This document shows, piece by piece, positions 8,341-16,613 of a stretch of 36,232 nt of DNA (the first letter of the stretch is position 1; each line of letters starts with the position of its first letter). A program made the translations under genes and the position numbers. Below the pieces are notes generated by a model, which was not told where the DNA came from, searched no databases, and worked only from the letters and a program-made list of their open reading frames with translations. Origin of the DNA: an uncultured Paracoccaceae bacterium (GTDB lineage Bacteria; Pseudomonadota; Alphaproteobacteria; Rhodobacterales; Rhodobacteraceae); the NCBI GenBank assembly GCA_913041145.1, contig CAJWHE010000018.1:1-36232 (forward strand), in the 5' to 3' direction.

Positions 8341-8371
8341 ATTATATCCTAAGATAACCCTAATCAAGCAA
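8341..8371 (-). promoter_or_regulatory. Putative promoter of the tup operon
   Basis: In the 114-bp gap after moeA the - strand has a perfect TATAAT -10 box (8341-8346). A TTGATT (8362-8367, 15-nt spacer) or TTGCTT (8366-8371, 19-nt spacer) could serve as -35; neither spacing is ideal. Transcription would start near 8334, inside the small palindrome TATCTGATA (8327-8335), leaving about 30 nt of leader holding the Shine-Dalgarno. I do not see a textbook ModE-type operator. Confidence 0.4.
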
Positions 8372-8419
8372 AATTCAAATGACTCCAAAAACACTCTCGT
8401 TATTAAATGGGTTTTAAGA

Positions 8420-9685
8420 TTAAATTCCTAAACTAGAGTATGGAATAAATTTAACTAGATCTCCATGATCAACTTTTGTGAGCTCACTTGGTAAATCAAC
8501 TAAACCATTAGCCCACGAGAGACCACTTATTCTACCTGATCCTTCTGACTTAAATATATTAACCAAATTGTCTTGGGTTAAGTTTGCTCTTAAGAGTTCT
8601 TGTCTTCCCGGTTTTTTTTGTTTTGTAAAATTTGCAGGAACCCAAAACGTCTGTGGTTCTACCCAACCTGCTCCTGAAAGACAGTATAATGCTGGTCTGG
8701 CAAAAATAACAGAGCATACAAATGCTGCAACGGGGTTTCCAGGAAGACCAAAAACAGGTGTTCCTTTGAAAATACCCATAGCTATCGGTCTACCCGGTTT
8801 TATGGCAACCCGCCAACTGGACATTGACCCGTAGTTATTCAAAACTTTTGAAATATAATCTTCTTGTCCTGCAGAAGCACCCCCAGAAGTTATAATCACA
8901 TCAACTTTCTCGGAGGCAGAGTCCATTTTTTTTAAAAGTGTTTTTTCATTGTCATCAGCATGGCCTAAATCAATTACTTCGAACCCCCATTTTTTAATCA
9001 TTGTGGATAACATTGGTTTGTTTGCATCAAATATTTGATGAGGTAGGGGTTTGGATTGAGAGTTGTAAACTATCTCATTTCCAGTTGAAAGTATTCCCAC
9101 TTTAAGTTTTTTGTAAACAGAAATTGAAAAAATTCCTACAGAATTGAGAAGACCAATTTCTGTTGAACGGATAGGTACTCCTAAATCAATAAGTTTGTTA
9201 CCTTTTAGTATATCTTCGCCTTTGAGCCTTGTATTAGATCCAAGCTTTATTGGTCCGTTAAATGCAACTGTGTTTTCATCAGAATTAGTGTCTTCTGAAA
9301 GAACTACTGTGTCTACCCCTGATGGTAATATTGCCCCGGTCAATATTTTAATGGCTGAACCTAATTTAACCTTACCTTCATATGGAAGCCCCGCCGCAGC
9401 AATACCTTTAGTGATAGGTAAATGTTGTGGACCAGACTTAATACATGAGTGTGCAAACCCAAAGCCATCTACTGCGGAGTTAGACATAGGGGGACTAGAT
9501 CTTGTTGCATTGGGAGATATTGCTAAAATTCTGCCTGCTGCAACATTTGTTGAGATTTTTTCTATTTCTGTAATTCGGTGAAGTGATTTTTTAAGCCTGT
9601 CTAGTGCTTCATCCACTGGTATCCACGTAACACCACGAGGGAGAGCGAAACAGTCATTAGTAAGTTTTGGTGGTTTAAGTGACAA
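8420..9685 (-). CDS. moeA: Molybdopterin molybdenumtransferase MoeA
   Basis: A 421-aa enzyme that inserts Mo (or W) into adenylylated molybdopterin. Seen: the N-terminal RSSPPMSNSAVDGFGF segment (about residues 61-76), GAILPSGVDTVVLSED (about 117-132), KVGILSTGNEIV opening the MoCF-binding domain (about 195-206), TSGGASAGQEDYI (about 265-277), and GRPIAMGIFKGTPVFGLPGNP (about 297-317) typical of MoeA. The start is TTG at 9683-9685; no other start is near the conserved N-terminus, and mobB ends 5 bp upstream. It is part of fdhD-mobA-mobB-moeA and lies directly before the tungstate importer, so metal uptake and metal insertion are adjacent. Confidence 0.93.
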   Translation of the reverse strand: MSLKPPKLTNDCFALPRGVTWIPVDEALDRLKKSLHRITEIEKISTNVAAGRILAISPNATRSSPPMSNSAVDGFGFAHSCIKSGPQHLPITKGIAAAGLPYEGKVKLGSAIKILTGAILPSGVDTVVLSEDTNSDENTVAFNGPIKLGSNTRLKGEDILKGNKLIDLGVPIRSTEIGLLNSVGIFSISVYKKLKVGILSTGNEIVYNSQSKPLPHQIFDANKPMLSTMIKKWGFEVIDLGHADDNEKTLLKKMDSASEKVDVIITSGGASAGQEDYISKVLNNYGSMSSWRVAIKPGRPIAMGIFKGTPVFGLPGNPVAAFVCSVIFARPALYCLSGAGWVEPQTFWVPANFTKQKKPGRQELLRANLTQDNLVNIFKSEGSGRISGLSWANGLVDLPSELTKVDHGDLVKFIPYSSLGI

Positions 9686-9690
9686 ACGCC

Positions 9691-10185
9691 CTATAACCTC
9701 ACTTCTTCAGATATAAAATCAGCAATTTTTCCTGTATCGTTCAAATCAAAAATAGGAATCTTAAGACCCGGTATCGGAGAATCTGAGGCTATCCCTTTAA
9801 TAGATGAGTTAGTTAAAGCGAGCAAAGGTTTACTTATGGCGAGACGAAAAGTTTCAATTTTGGGGTGAGGATCATTTTTATATCCCTCAATAAGAGTTAA
9901 CTGGACTGGTTCAAGCGACCGAATTATGCTTTTTAGATCTGCCTCTGGAGCATCACGTAATTCGGTCATTACAGCCCAACGGTTTTTTGTTGATAAAACT
10001 ACCTGATGAGCACCAGCCTCTCTATGCCTATGGCTATCGCGGCCAGGCTGATCAATGTCTGTATCATGATGGGCATGCTTAATCGTTGAGACTGTAACTC
10101 CCCTAATAACAAATTCTTTAACAAGACGTTCTATTAAACCAGTTTTTCCTGTATTTTTACAGCCGGTCACTCCATAGATTTTCAT
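9691..10185 (-). CDS. mobB: Molybdopterin-guanine dinucleotide biosynthesis protein MobB
   Basis: A 164-aa GTP-binding adaptor that assists MobA in making the guanine-dinucleotide form of the cofactor. Walker A is GCKNTGKT (residues 8-15), and the family element TIKHAHHDTDIDQPGRDSHR follows (about 37-56) with EAGAHQVVLST. LIEGYK near residue 118 is the second conserved segment. Its ATG overlaps the mobA stop as ATGA. Length and motifs fit a free-standing MobB rather than a MobB domain fused to MoeA. Confidence 0.92.
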   Translation of the reverse strand: MKIYGVTGCKNTGKTGLIERLVKEFVIRGVTVSTIKHAHHDTDIDQPGRDSHRHREAGAHQVVLSTKNRWAVMTELRDAPEADLKSIIRSLEPVQLTLIEGYKNDPHPKIETFRLAISKPLLALTNSSIKGIASDSPIPGLKIPIFDLNDTGKIADFISEEVRL

Positions 10186-10811
10186 TTGTAGTTTTCCAGT
10201 ACCGCCTTTGCAGTATTTAAGTCTGCAGGTGTGTTAATATTAAAGAACGGATCTAATTTTTTATTATCCTCAAATAATGCTTCTCCAGCATTATGCTTTT
10301 CCGTCCATATTACTATTTTTCGTAATCCGTTTTTAAGATGGGTCTGAAGATTGTTTCTTAAGTTACATGGCCAAATACCAAAGGTTGGGTGTCTTTGGAT
10401 CTTACTATTTTCATCTTGAGTCGTTGCAATAGTTAGGCCGTTATGATTTTTTGCTGTCATCAAGAATAATGAAACTAAATTTTTAGGAAAAAAAGGTGTA
10501 TCTGCGGCTACAGTGACTATATGGGTATAACCTTTCTGGTTGGCATAGTCTAACCCTGCTAAAACACCTGCCAAAGGGCCCAGAAAACCTGACAATGAGT
10601 CTGGTACTATTGGAATGTTAAATTGACTATATTTTTTCAAATTACTGTTAGCATTTATCACAAGTTTACTTACTTGTGGTTTTAGTCTTTCAATACTGTA
10701 TTCAATAAGAGATTTATTATTTAGTCTTATTAATCCTTTTTCCTTTCCACCCATACGCGTCCCTTTTCCACCAGCCAGAATGACACCTAAGATTTTACTT
10801 TCATCAATCAT
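10182..10811 (-). CDS. mobA: Molybdenum cofactor guanylyltransferase MobA
   Basis: About 209 aa; transfers GMP from GTP to molybdopterin, forming the MGD cofactor needed by formate dehydrogenase and other DMSO-reductase-family enzymes. The nucleotidyltransferase signature GVILAGGKGTRMGGKEKGL is at the N-terminus (about residues 8-26), with PIVPDSLSGFLGPLAGVLAG (about 64-83) and VTVAADTPFFP (about 96-106, metal-binding Asp). I place the start at ATG 10809-10811, which has AGGAAGG 8 nt upstream and overlaps fdhD by 8 bp; an in-frame ATG at 10844 would add 11 residues and overlap fdhD by 41 bp. Confidence 0.92.
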   Translation of the reverse strand: MIDESKILGVILAGGKGTRMGGKEKGLIRLNNKSLIEYSIERLKPQVSKLVINANSNLKKYSQFNIPIVPDSLSGFLGPLAGVLAGLDYANQKGYTHIVTVAADTPFFPKNLVSLFLMTAKNHNGLTIATTQDENSKIQRHPTFGIWPCNLRNNLQTHLKNGLRKIVIWTEKHNAGEALFEDNKKLDPFFNINTPADLNTAKAVLENYK

Positions 10812-11673
10812 TACCAGCCTTCCTGTTATCCTTAGGTTTTTCATCTGAGATAACTTTTGGATCAGCGTCTCTTACTAATCTTTTTTCTCCTGATAAGCAT
10901 ATAAACCTACGGCCACGGAGCCTTCCTATTAAAGTCATCCCAAGATTATTCGCTATCTCTACGCCCCATGCCGTAAACCCAGAGCGTGATATCAAGGTTG
11001 GAACTCCCATTAGTGCAGACTTAATAATCATCTCAGACGTTAAGCGCCCTGTGGTATATAATATTTTGTCTGATGCTTTAATTCCATTAATAAACATCCA
11101 TCCAGAGATCTTATCTACTGCATTATGGCGTCCAACATCCTCCATATAAATCAAAGGAGTAGATTTTTCACATAGAACAGTTCCATGAATAGCTCCCGCA
11201 CTTAAGTAAAGGGAAGGTGTTGTATTAATTTTTTTTGCAAGTGCATATATCCAGCTTGTTTTTACCTTATTTTTCGATAATTCTACATCATCAAGACCTT
11301 CCAGCATATCTCCAAAAACGGTTCCGACTGCACATCCTGATGTTCTTGTTTTTTGTTGTAGTTTTTTTTCATAACTAGTCTTTCGAAGTGTCCTAATAAC
11401 TATTGTTTGAAGATCTTCGTCGAATTCAATTTTTTCAATTTTATCATCAAATAGTAGCATTTTCTGGTTTAATAAAAAACCAATAGCTAAATAGTCTGGA
11501 TGATCTCCAATTGTCATCGCTGTTATGATTTCTTGCGAGTTCAAGAAGATTGTTAAGGGTCTTTCTTCTACTACAAGTAACTCTTGAAGAACTCCATTTT
11601 GATCAACCCCTTTTACCCTCTTTGTAAGCATTGGGTCGCTCGGATTTGGTAAAATTGGGACTTTTATTGTCAT
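10804..11673 (-). CDS. fdhD: Formate dehydrogenase accessory sulfurtransferase FdhD
   Basis: A 289-aa protein that sulfurates the bis-MGD cofactor and hands it to formate dehydrogenase. Family elements: TIGDHPDYLAIGFLLN (about residues 54-69), EDVGRHNAVDKISGW (about 177-191), TTGRLTSEMIIKSALMGVPT (about 207-226) and SRSGFTAWGVEIA (about 229-241). The sulfur-carrying loop reads SGCAVG with a single cysteine (C114) rather than the CxxC of the E. coli protein. It is the first gene of the - strand cofactor run and overlaps mobA. No formate dehydrogenase subunit lies in the window, so its partner is elsewhere. Confidence 0.93.
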   Translation of the reverse strand: MTIKVPILPNPSDPMLTKRVKGVDQNGVLQELLVVEERPLTIFLNSQEIITAMTIGDHPDYLAIGFLLNQKMLLFDDKIEKIEFDEDLQTIVIRTLRKTSYEKKLQQKTRTSGCAVGTVFGDMLEGLDDVELSKNKVKTSWIYALAKKINTTPSLYLSAGAIHGTVLCEKSTPLIYMEDVGRHNAVDKISGWMFINGIKASDKILYTTGRLTSEMIIKSALMGVPTLISRSGFTAWGVEIANNLGMTLIGRLRGRRFICLSGEKRLVRDADPKVISDEKPKDNRKAGND

Positions 11674-11788
11674 CCTAAACCTTTATAAAAACTTGATTAA
11701 CTTCTTTTATAACAGGCACATAATATAAAGCCCTAAAACCTGTGTTACTAACTTATATTCCATTTTCTAATACAAAGTTTTATTAGCC

Positions 11789-12358
11789 CTAGGACCCCCA
11801 AATTCTTTTTCTTCCACAATCAATATGGACAAAGTTATCTCTCGTATATCTTCCAACACCACCTGCGGCACAGTGTGAGGCAGCACGTGCTATTTCTTTT
11901 ACTGATCTCGTTGTTAAACTTATATCTGCGGCTTGCCCAGTAACATGTAATGAGCTGCGGGCAACTAGTTTTGACCTTCTACGCAATCTGTCATTAGTTT
12001 TCTTTGTTCTATACCCAGAGTTAAGTACGTATGCTTCTGAAGTATCAATTAAATTATGTGTCGCAGAAATAATATCTAAAGTACGAGTATCGATTTTTTT
12101 TACTTTATTCTCTCTAGTATCTCTCATAAAATGACTTATCTCATCTATAGCCTCTGATATATATAAGCCGTCTATCGCGTAATAGATATTTATCTTTTCG
12201 CCAGTCACACGTGAATACATTTTAATTCTTCTACCATCCCCAGCACCACGCAAGAAACCAAACGCTTTTGAATATACTGGAGTTGCAGAAATCAATGAAG
12301 CGCCAAGAACTCCAAGAATCGATCGCCTTTTAAAATTAATGATTTTGTTTTCTGGCAT
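11789..12358 (-). CDS. DUF882 / YcbK-like M15-fold protein, Tat-type signal
   Basis: A 189-aa exported protein of the YcbK (DUF882) family, related to zinc D,D-carboxypeptidases of clan M15 and presumed to act on peptidoglycan. The N-terminus carries a twin-arginine motif (KRRSILG, R11-R12) and a hydrophobic stretch to about residue 29. The conserved metal site is visible: LNSGYRTKKTN (about 116-126), SLHVTGQAADIS (His and Asp ligands, about 135-146) and FVHIDCG near the C-terminus (second His). It is divergent from an L,D-transpeptidase gene; ycbB-ycbK neighbours are also known in E. coli. Enzymatic activity of this family is not well established. Confidence 0.85.
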   Translation of the reverse strand: MPENKIINFKRRSILGVLGASLISATPVYSKAFGFLRGAGDGRRIKMYSRVTGEKINIYYAIDGLYISEAIDEISHFMRDTRENKVKKIDTRTLDIISATHNLIDTSEAYVLNSGYRTKKTNDRLRRRSKLVARSSLHVTGQAADISLTTRSVKEIARAASHCAAGGVGRYTRDNFVHIDCGRKRIWGS

Positions 12359-12434
12359 TTAAATTAATATCTCGCGTTTAAAATGTTTAAAATTCTTGAG
12401 CTATTATTACACTAAGATTTCGTATATTCCAATA

Positions 12435-12456
12435 ATATTGATTATAAAATCAATAT
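12435..12456. repeat. Perfect 9-bp inverted repeat in the divergent promoter region
   Basis: The 232-bp gap between the DUF882 gene and the L,D-transpeptidase gene is very A/T rich. It holds a perfect dyad, ATATTGATT (12435-12443) and AATCAATAT (12448-12456), separated by 4 nt. Such a site could be an operator shared by the two divergent promoters, but chance occurrence is not negligible at this base composition. I see nothing else definite in the gap. Confidence 0.4.
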
Positions 12457-12590
12457 AGTATTATTTATACACTATTAAATAATTACTAAGTTAATATTAA
12501 ATAATTTTTAAAACATACTTGTAGACAACTGATAAAAAAAACTGGCAAAATTAAAATATATTAAATTTTTACTTTAATGGATTAATTACA

Positions 12591-14276
12591 ATGACTTATT
12601 ATATTAGAGATATTTTCAAAAGACTATGGTTTAAGTTAATTTGGACGTGCTCTCTATTATTGCTTTCGGTTGGTCATGGAGGAGCTAATGAAGGTTTAGC
12701 TGATGTTTCATTGCGTTTATCAATTTATCAAAACAGTCAAAAAAATACATTCTTAAATAAACTCTATTCTGGTAGAGATTATAATCCAATCTTTGTTACA
12801 CTTAAAAATCAAGGTAGAGCATCTGCCCTTTTAAGAGCTTTGGAGAATTCTAATTACCACGGTATACCCAGTGAATTATACGGTCTAGAAAAAATTTATA
12901 GTGATATAGAGAATCTTAAGTCACAATCAGAATTAGGAACTTTAGAGATTGAGTTTGCCAAAAGGTTTATTCTTTATGTTAAACATATGAAGACAGGGGT
13001 GCTGGACCCTAAAATAATTAATATGCGATTAATAGAACAAGCGTCTTTAGAAAGTGAAAATCGAGTATCTACTCAATTAGATTTAAAATTAAAAAAAGTG
13101 AATTTAATGGAAATTTTTATGAAATTTCTCATAACTAATCCATTTCATTACTTAGCAAGTCTTCAACCTCAAACAGACGATTATAAAGCATTAATTAAAG
13201 AAAAAATTCGTCTTGAAAAAACTTTATTAGTGGGTGGTTGGGGCGAAATAGTAAATGCAGAAATTCTTAGGCCTGGAGAAAGTGGAGAAGAAGTAACTAA
13301 ACTTAGAAATAGATTAATAAGAATGGGGTATTTAAAAAAAACTTATAGTCCAATCTACGACAGCAAGTTGAAGTTGGCTGTAAAAAAATTTCAAGATGCT
13401 CATGGGCTTCAATCAGATGGTATAGCAGGAAAGATTACAATTGCAGAAATCAACATTCCTGCCTTTGAACGTCTAAAATTAATTATAGCCTCTTTGGAAA
13501 GAAGAAGGTGGTTAAGTAAACCTTACGAAGGTAAATATCTAGTTGTTAATATTCCAGAGTTTAAACTAAGAATAGTTAACAAGGATAAAACCATTTATGA
13601 AAGCAGGGTGGTTGTTGGTAAAAGTAGCCCCAGCACGTATACACCTGAATTCTCTAATAAGTTAGAATTTTTAGTAATTAATCCAAGTTGGTATGTCCCT
13701 AAGTCAATAGTTATTGAAGAATATTTACCGGATATAAGGGAAGATATTAACGCGTCCAGTGAATTATTTTTTACTGATAAGAATGGCAAATTTATTTCAC
13801 GAGAAATGATAAGTTTTGATCAGTTTTCTGATGAAGACTTTCCTTATGGAATGAAACAGCCGCCTTCTATAAGTAATCCTCTTGGTCAAGTTAAGTTTAT
13901 GTTACCCAATGTACACAATATATATTTACATGACTCTCCCTCTAAGGAGTTGTTTCTTGAAGAAGAGAGGGCATTTAGCCATGGTTGCGTAAGGGTGCAC
14001 GAACCCTTCAAACTAGCTTACGAGATACTTAAGGATAATATAGAGGACCCAGGCTTTGTATTGAAGTATCTTTTGAAAAATACAAAAGAATTTAAGTTGA
14101 CATTAAAAGATGATATTCCTGTTCATATAGTTTACTTAACTACTTGGAGTGATAGCCGTGGTAATGTTAGCTATAGGAAAGATATCTATGGACGGGATTC
14201 TGAAATCTATCAGTCCTTAGAAAATATAAAACAGACGCTAATGATTGAAAAACTTATTGAGAAAACTTACTTTTAA
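12591..14276 (+). CDS. L,D-transpeptidase of the YcbB type (YkuD domain)
   Basis: A 561-aa periplasmic enzyme expected to form 3-3 cross-links in peptidoglycan or attach proteins to it. Order of domains: signal peptide (hydrophobic about residues 13-27, cleavage near GGAN), an N-terminal scaffold, a peptidoglycan-binding domain around residues 227-290 (LRPGESGEEVTKLRNRLI, KKFQDAHGLQSDGIAGKIT), then the YkuD catalytic domain from about residue 316. The catalytic motif is HDSPSKELF followed by AFSHGCVRVHEP with C466 as nucleophile. Size and layout match YcbB/LdtD rather than short single-domain YkuD proteins. The gene is alone with lpxD downstream (31 bp). Confidence 0.9.
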   Translation: MTYYIRDIFKRLWFKLIWTCSLLLLSVGHGGANEGLADVSLRLSIYQNSQKNTFLNKLYSGRDYNPIFVTLKNQGRASALLRALENSNYHGIPSELYGLEKIYSDIENLKSQSELGTLEIEFAKRFILYVKHMKTGVLDPKIINMRLIEQASLESENRVSTQLDLKLKKVNLMEIFMKFLITNPFHYLASLQPQTDDYKALIKEKIRLEKTLLVGGWGEIVNAEILRPGESGEEVTKLRNRLIRMGYLKKTYSPIYDSKLKLAVKKFQDAHGLQSDGIAGKITIAEINIPAFERLKLIIASLERRRWLSKPYEGKYLVVNIPEFKLRIVNKDKTIYESRVVVGKSSPSTYTPEFSNKLEFLVINPSWYVPKSIVIEEYLPDIREDINASSELFFTDKNGKFISREMISFDQFSDEDFPYGMKQPPSISNPLGQVKFMLPNVHNIYLHDSPSKELFLEEERAFSHGCVRVHEPFKLAYEILKDNIEDPGFVLKYLLKNTKEFKLTLKDDIPVHIVYLTTWSDSRGNVSYRKDIYGRDSEIYQSLENIKQTLMIEKLIEKTYF

Positions 14277-14307
14277 GTAAATATGCTGTGGGATTAAAGA
14301 GGAATAT

Positions 14308-15363
14308 ATGAGCTATTCGATAGCAGAAATTGCGAATGCACTAAGTGCGAAATATGTAGGTGATGGGACCCTAAGGGTTACAAATGCTTCAGAGCCTGTC
14401 GATTCAGATGTAAACTCTTTAGCCTTAGCAATGAGTGATAAATACTGCTTGGACCTGGCTAGTGGGGAAGCACGTGCAGCTGTTTTATTAACTGGTACGT
14501 CTTGGAACGAATTGGGTTTGTCTGCTGCTATCTTAATAGATAGGCCTAGACATGCTATTTCAAAGCTAACAAAGTTTTTTTATAAAACCCCTGGATCCAA
14601 CTCTGGTATTCATCCAACTTCAGTCATTGATAAAAGTGCGCGTGTTCAGGAAGATGCAAGTATAGGGGCTTTTGTCTGTATTGGATCTGACGTCGAGATT
14701 GGATTTGGAGCAAATATCGGATCACATGTGTCTATCGGAAATCATACTAAGATTGGAAAAAATTCTATAATTGGTAATGGCGTTCACATAGAGGAAGGTA
14801 TCATAATTGGAGATAACTTTCGCGTTCAATCGGGTTCTGTTATTGGTTCAGATGGGTTTTCCTTTGTAACTAAAGACGAGGCTGATGTTGAGGGGGTTCG
14901 AAAGAACCTTGGTAAGCGTGATAAATTAAATGAACAAACCTGGCTTCGAATCTACTCATTAGGTTCGGTAAAAATTGGAAGTGATGTTGAACTTGGATCA
15001 AATGTTTCTATTGATAGGGGTACAATAAGAAATACAGTAATAGGTAATAGAACCAAAATAGATAACCTCGTTCATATTGGTCATAATGTGCGAATAGGTG
15101 ATGATTGCTTAATTTGTGGACAGGTTGGTATTGCTGGATCCTCTGAGATAGGGAATAGGGTGATTTTAGGAGGTCAATGCGGAGTTAATGATAATATTTT
15201 CGTGGGAGATGATGTGATTGCTGGGGGTGCAACAAAGATATTTACAAATGCGCCAAAAGGGCGCGTTTTATTAGGTTACCCAGGAGTAAAGATGGAAACC
15301 CATATAGAAATGCAGAAAGCTCTCAGGCGCCTTCCACGATTTATGAGAAAAAATTCTAAGTAG
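14308..15363 (+). CDS. lpxD: UDP-3-O-acylglucosamine N-acyltransferase LpxD
   Basis: A 351-aa acyltransferase of lipid A synthesis that adds the N-linked hydroxyacyl chain. Seen: an N-terminal uridine-binding domain (residues 1-100), then a left-handed beta-helix of hexapeptide repeats (many [IV]G-type repeats from about 103 to 320), and the catalytic His within NLVHIGHNV (about residues 253-261). The C-terminal KALRRLPRFMRK helix is typical. Start ATG is preceded by AGAGG. In most alphaproteobacteria lpxD follows bamA; here it stands 20 kb away after an L,D-transpeptidase. Whether a second copy follows bamA cannot be seen. Confidence 0.92.
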   Translation: MSYSIAEIANALSAKYVGDGTLRVTNASEPVDSDVNSLALAMSDKYCLDLASGEARAAVLLTGTSWNELGLSAAILIDRPRHAISKLTKFFYKTPGSNSGIHPTSVIDKSARVQEDASIGAFVCIGSDVEIGFGANIGSHVSIGNHTKIGKNSIIGNGVHIEEGIIIGDNFRVQSGSVIGSDGFSFVTKDEADVEGVRKNLGKRDKLNEQTWLRIYSLGSVKIGSDVELGSNVSIDRGTIRNTVIGNRTKIDNLVHIGHNVRIGDDCLICGQVGIAGSSEIGNRVILGGQCGVNDNIFVGDDVIAGGATKIFTNAPKGRVLLGYPGVKMETHIEMQKALRRLPRFMRKNSK

Positions 15364-15378
15364 ATCACTAGTACAAAT

Positions 15379-15402
15379 AAATTTAGAGTTTATCATAAAT
15401 TT
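15379..15402. terminator. Possible terminator between convergent lpxD and glxA-type gene
   Basis: An inverted repeat AAATTTA (15379-15385) / TAAATTT (15396-15402) lies between the lpxD stop and the last codons of the convergent regulator gene, followed on the + strand by a T-run at about 15411-15420. The stem is A/T only, so strength is doubtful. Confidence 0.35.
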
Positions 15403-16409
15403 GATAGATTTATTTTTTTTGAGTGCGTTCCCCGTTCTCTATATGGGGTAGTTGCATAGTGTGAGCGATAACATTTTGAAAAATGTGATGGTGAAGAAAA
15501 TCCACATGATAAAGCAACATTTATGACACTCATATCTGTTTGCATTAATAAGTTTCGGGCTTTTTGCAGACGAAGCCCCATATAATATCTTTTTGGACTT
15601 TTATTAAGGTATCTACGGAAAAGACGCTCAAGTTGTCTTGTAGACATTCCAACGTTAGTGGCTAAATCCGAAGGGCTTATCGGATCTTCAATATTTATTT
15701 CCATAGTTTGTATTACCCTGCTAAGTTTAGGGTGCCTTACACCTATTCTAGTTGGTATAGATAGCCTCTGCTGATCTTCATTTGTTCTAATGGAAGAGTA
15801 TATTAATTGGTCAGCAACGTAATTCGCTTTTTCTTCACCAAGATCATTAGCAATGAGCTGTAACATAAGGTCAATAGAAGATGTTCCTCCTGCAGTAGTC
15901 ATTCGATTGCCGTCAACAACAAATACAGTCTTTGTTAACTCTACTTCCTCAAACTCTTCAGAAAAACTGTCTTGATTCTCCCAGTGTATCGTTGCTTTTT
16001 TTCCGTTCAAGAGACCAGCTCTTGCTAACGAGTAAGAGGCAGTGCACAACGCAACCATTTTTACACCTTTGCGGGATTCTCTACGAAGCCAGTTAAGTAG
16101 GCGTTTTGTTGTGGCTACCTGAATGTTTACTCCACCACATACTATAATAGTATCATCTCTTCCAAGTTCTAAAAAGCTATTGTCAACGTTGTAGCTGATA
16201 TTTGCAGAACAATTGACGGCATTCCCTGTTTCACTCGTAAGGGACCAGGTATACGAGTTAGGTGCTACTCTATTAGCAATACGCAGAGCATCCACGGCTC
16301 CAGCAAACGATAACAGTGAAAAATTATCTATTAGTGCAAAAACAAAATTCCTAGGCTTGAAGGATTCTGTATTTTTTGGGGTTTTGGACGTTGAGATCAA
16401 TTGCACCAA
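15393..16409 (-). CDS. GlxA-family transcriptional regulator (DJ-1/PfpI domain + AraC HTH)
   Basis: A 338-aa cytoplasmic regulator. The N-terminal half (about residues 20-190) is a DJ-1/PfpI-like ligand-sensing domain, with the elbow MVALCTASYSLARAGLLNGK and the following ATIHWEN. The C-terminal 100 residues are an AraC-type double helix-turn-helix (SPSDLATNVGMSTRQLERLF, then VINVALSCGFSSPSHFSKCY). Relatives regulate catabolism of quaternary amines, arginine and similar compounds; the target here is unknown and no adjacent catabolic operon is present. Start is TTG (16407-16409), with GTG as next codon; AGGGAG is 5 nt from the TTG and 8 nt from the GTG, so either may be used. Confidence 0.9.
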   Translation of the reverse strand: MVQLISTSKTPKNTESFKPRNFVFALIDNFSLLSFAGAVDALRIANRVAPNSYTWSLTSETGNAVNCSANISYNVDNSFLELGRDDTIIVCGGVNIQVATTKRLLNWLRRESRKGVKMVALCTASYSLARAGLLNGKKATIHWENQDSFSEEFEEVELTKTVFVVDGNRMTTAGGTSSIDLMLQLIANDLGEEKANYVADQLIYSSIRTNEDQQRLSIPTRIGVRHPKLSRVIQTMEINIEDPISPSDLATNVGMSTRQLERLFRRYLNKSPKRYYMGLRLQKARNLLMQTDMSVINVALSCGFSSPSHFSKCYRSHYATTPYRERGTHSKKINLSNL

Positions 16410-16613
16410 GCTCGCTCCCTAAAACAACTTTTTTCTATTTGCTTCCAGTAAAAATATTTCAAAAAGTATTTAAATGTTAACAGTTTATTTTAATAAAGTT
16501 TTTTAAAACTATGTAACTTATCTGTATCTAAGAATTCGGCATTGGCAAGTGCAAAGAATAAGGTTTATATAGTAAGTCAGTTTAATTTTTATATTGGGTT
16601 TAGAGGTGGTGGA

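Noticed and set aside
8478-9581. Long + strand open frames opposite moeA (118 and 145 codons)
   Set aside because: They lie fully inside moeA on the other strand, have no recognisable domain or ribosome-binding site, and mirror its codons.
11712-11743. ACAGG/CCTGT dyad upstream of fdhD as an operator
   Set aside because: Only 5 bp per arm with a 22-nt spacer; too weak to separate from chance.
12359-12590. A small RNA or short gene in the A/T-rich divergent gap
   Set aside because: No open frame with a ribosome-binding site and no GC-rich structured element; only the 9-4-9 dyad stands out.
16542-16613. Upstream extension of the class II DAHP synthase
   Set aside because: It starts at a non-ATG codon without a good ribosome-binding site, and the added 24 residues do not resemble the family; ATG 16614 has a strong Shine-Dalgarno.
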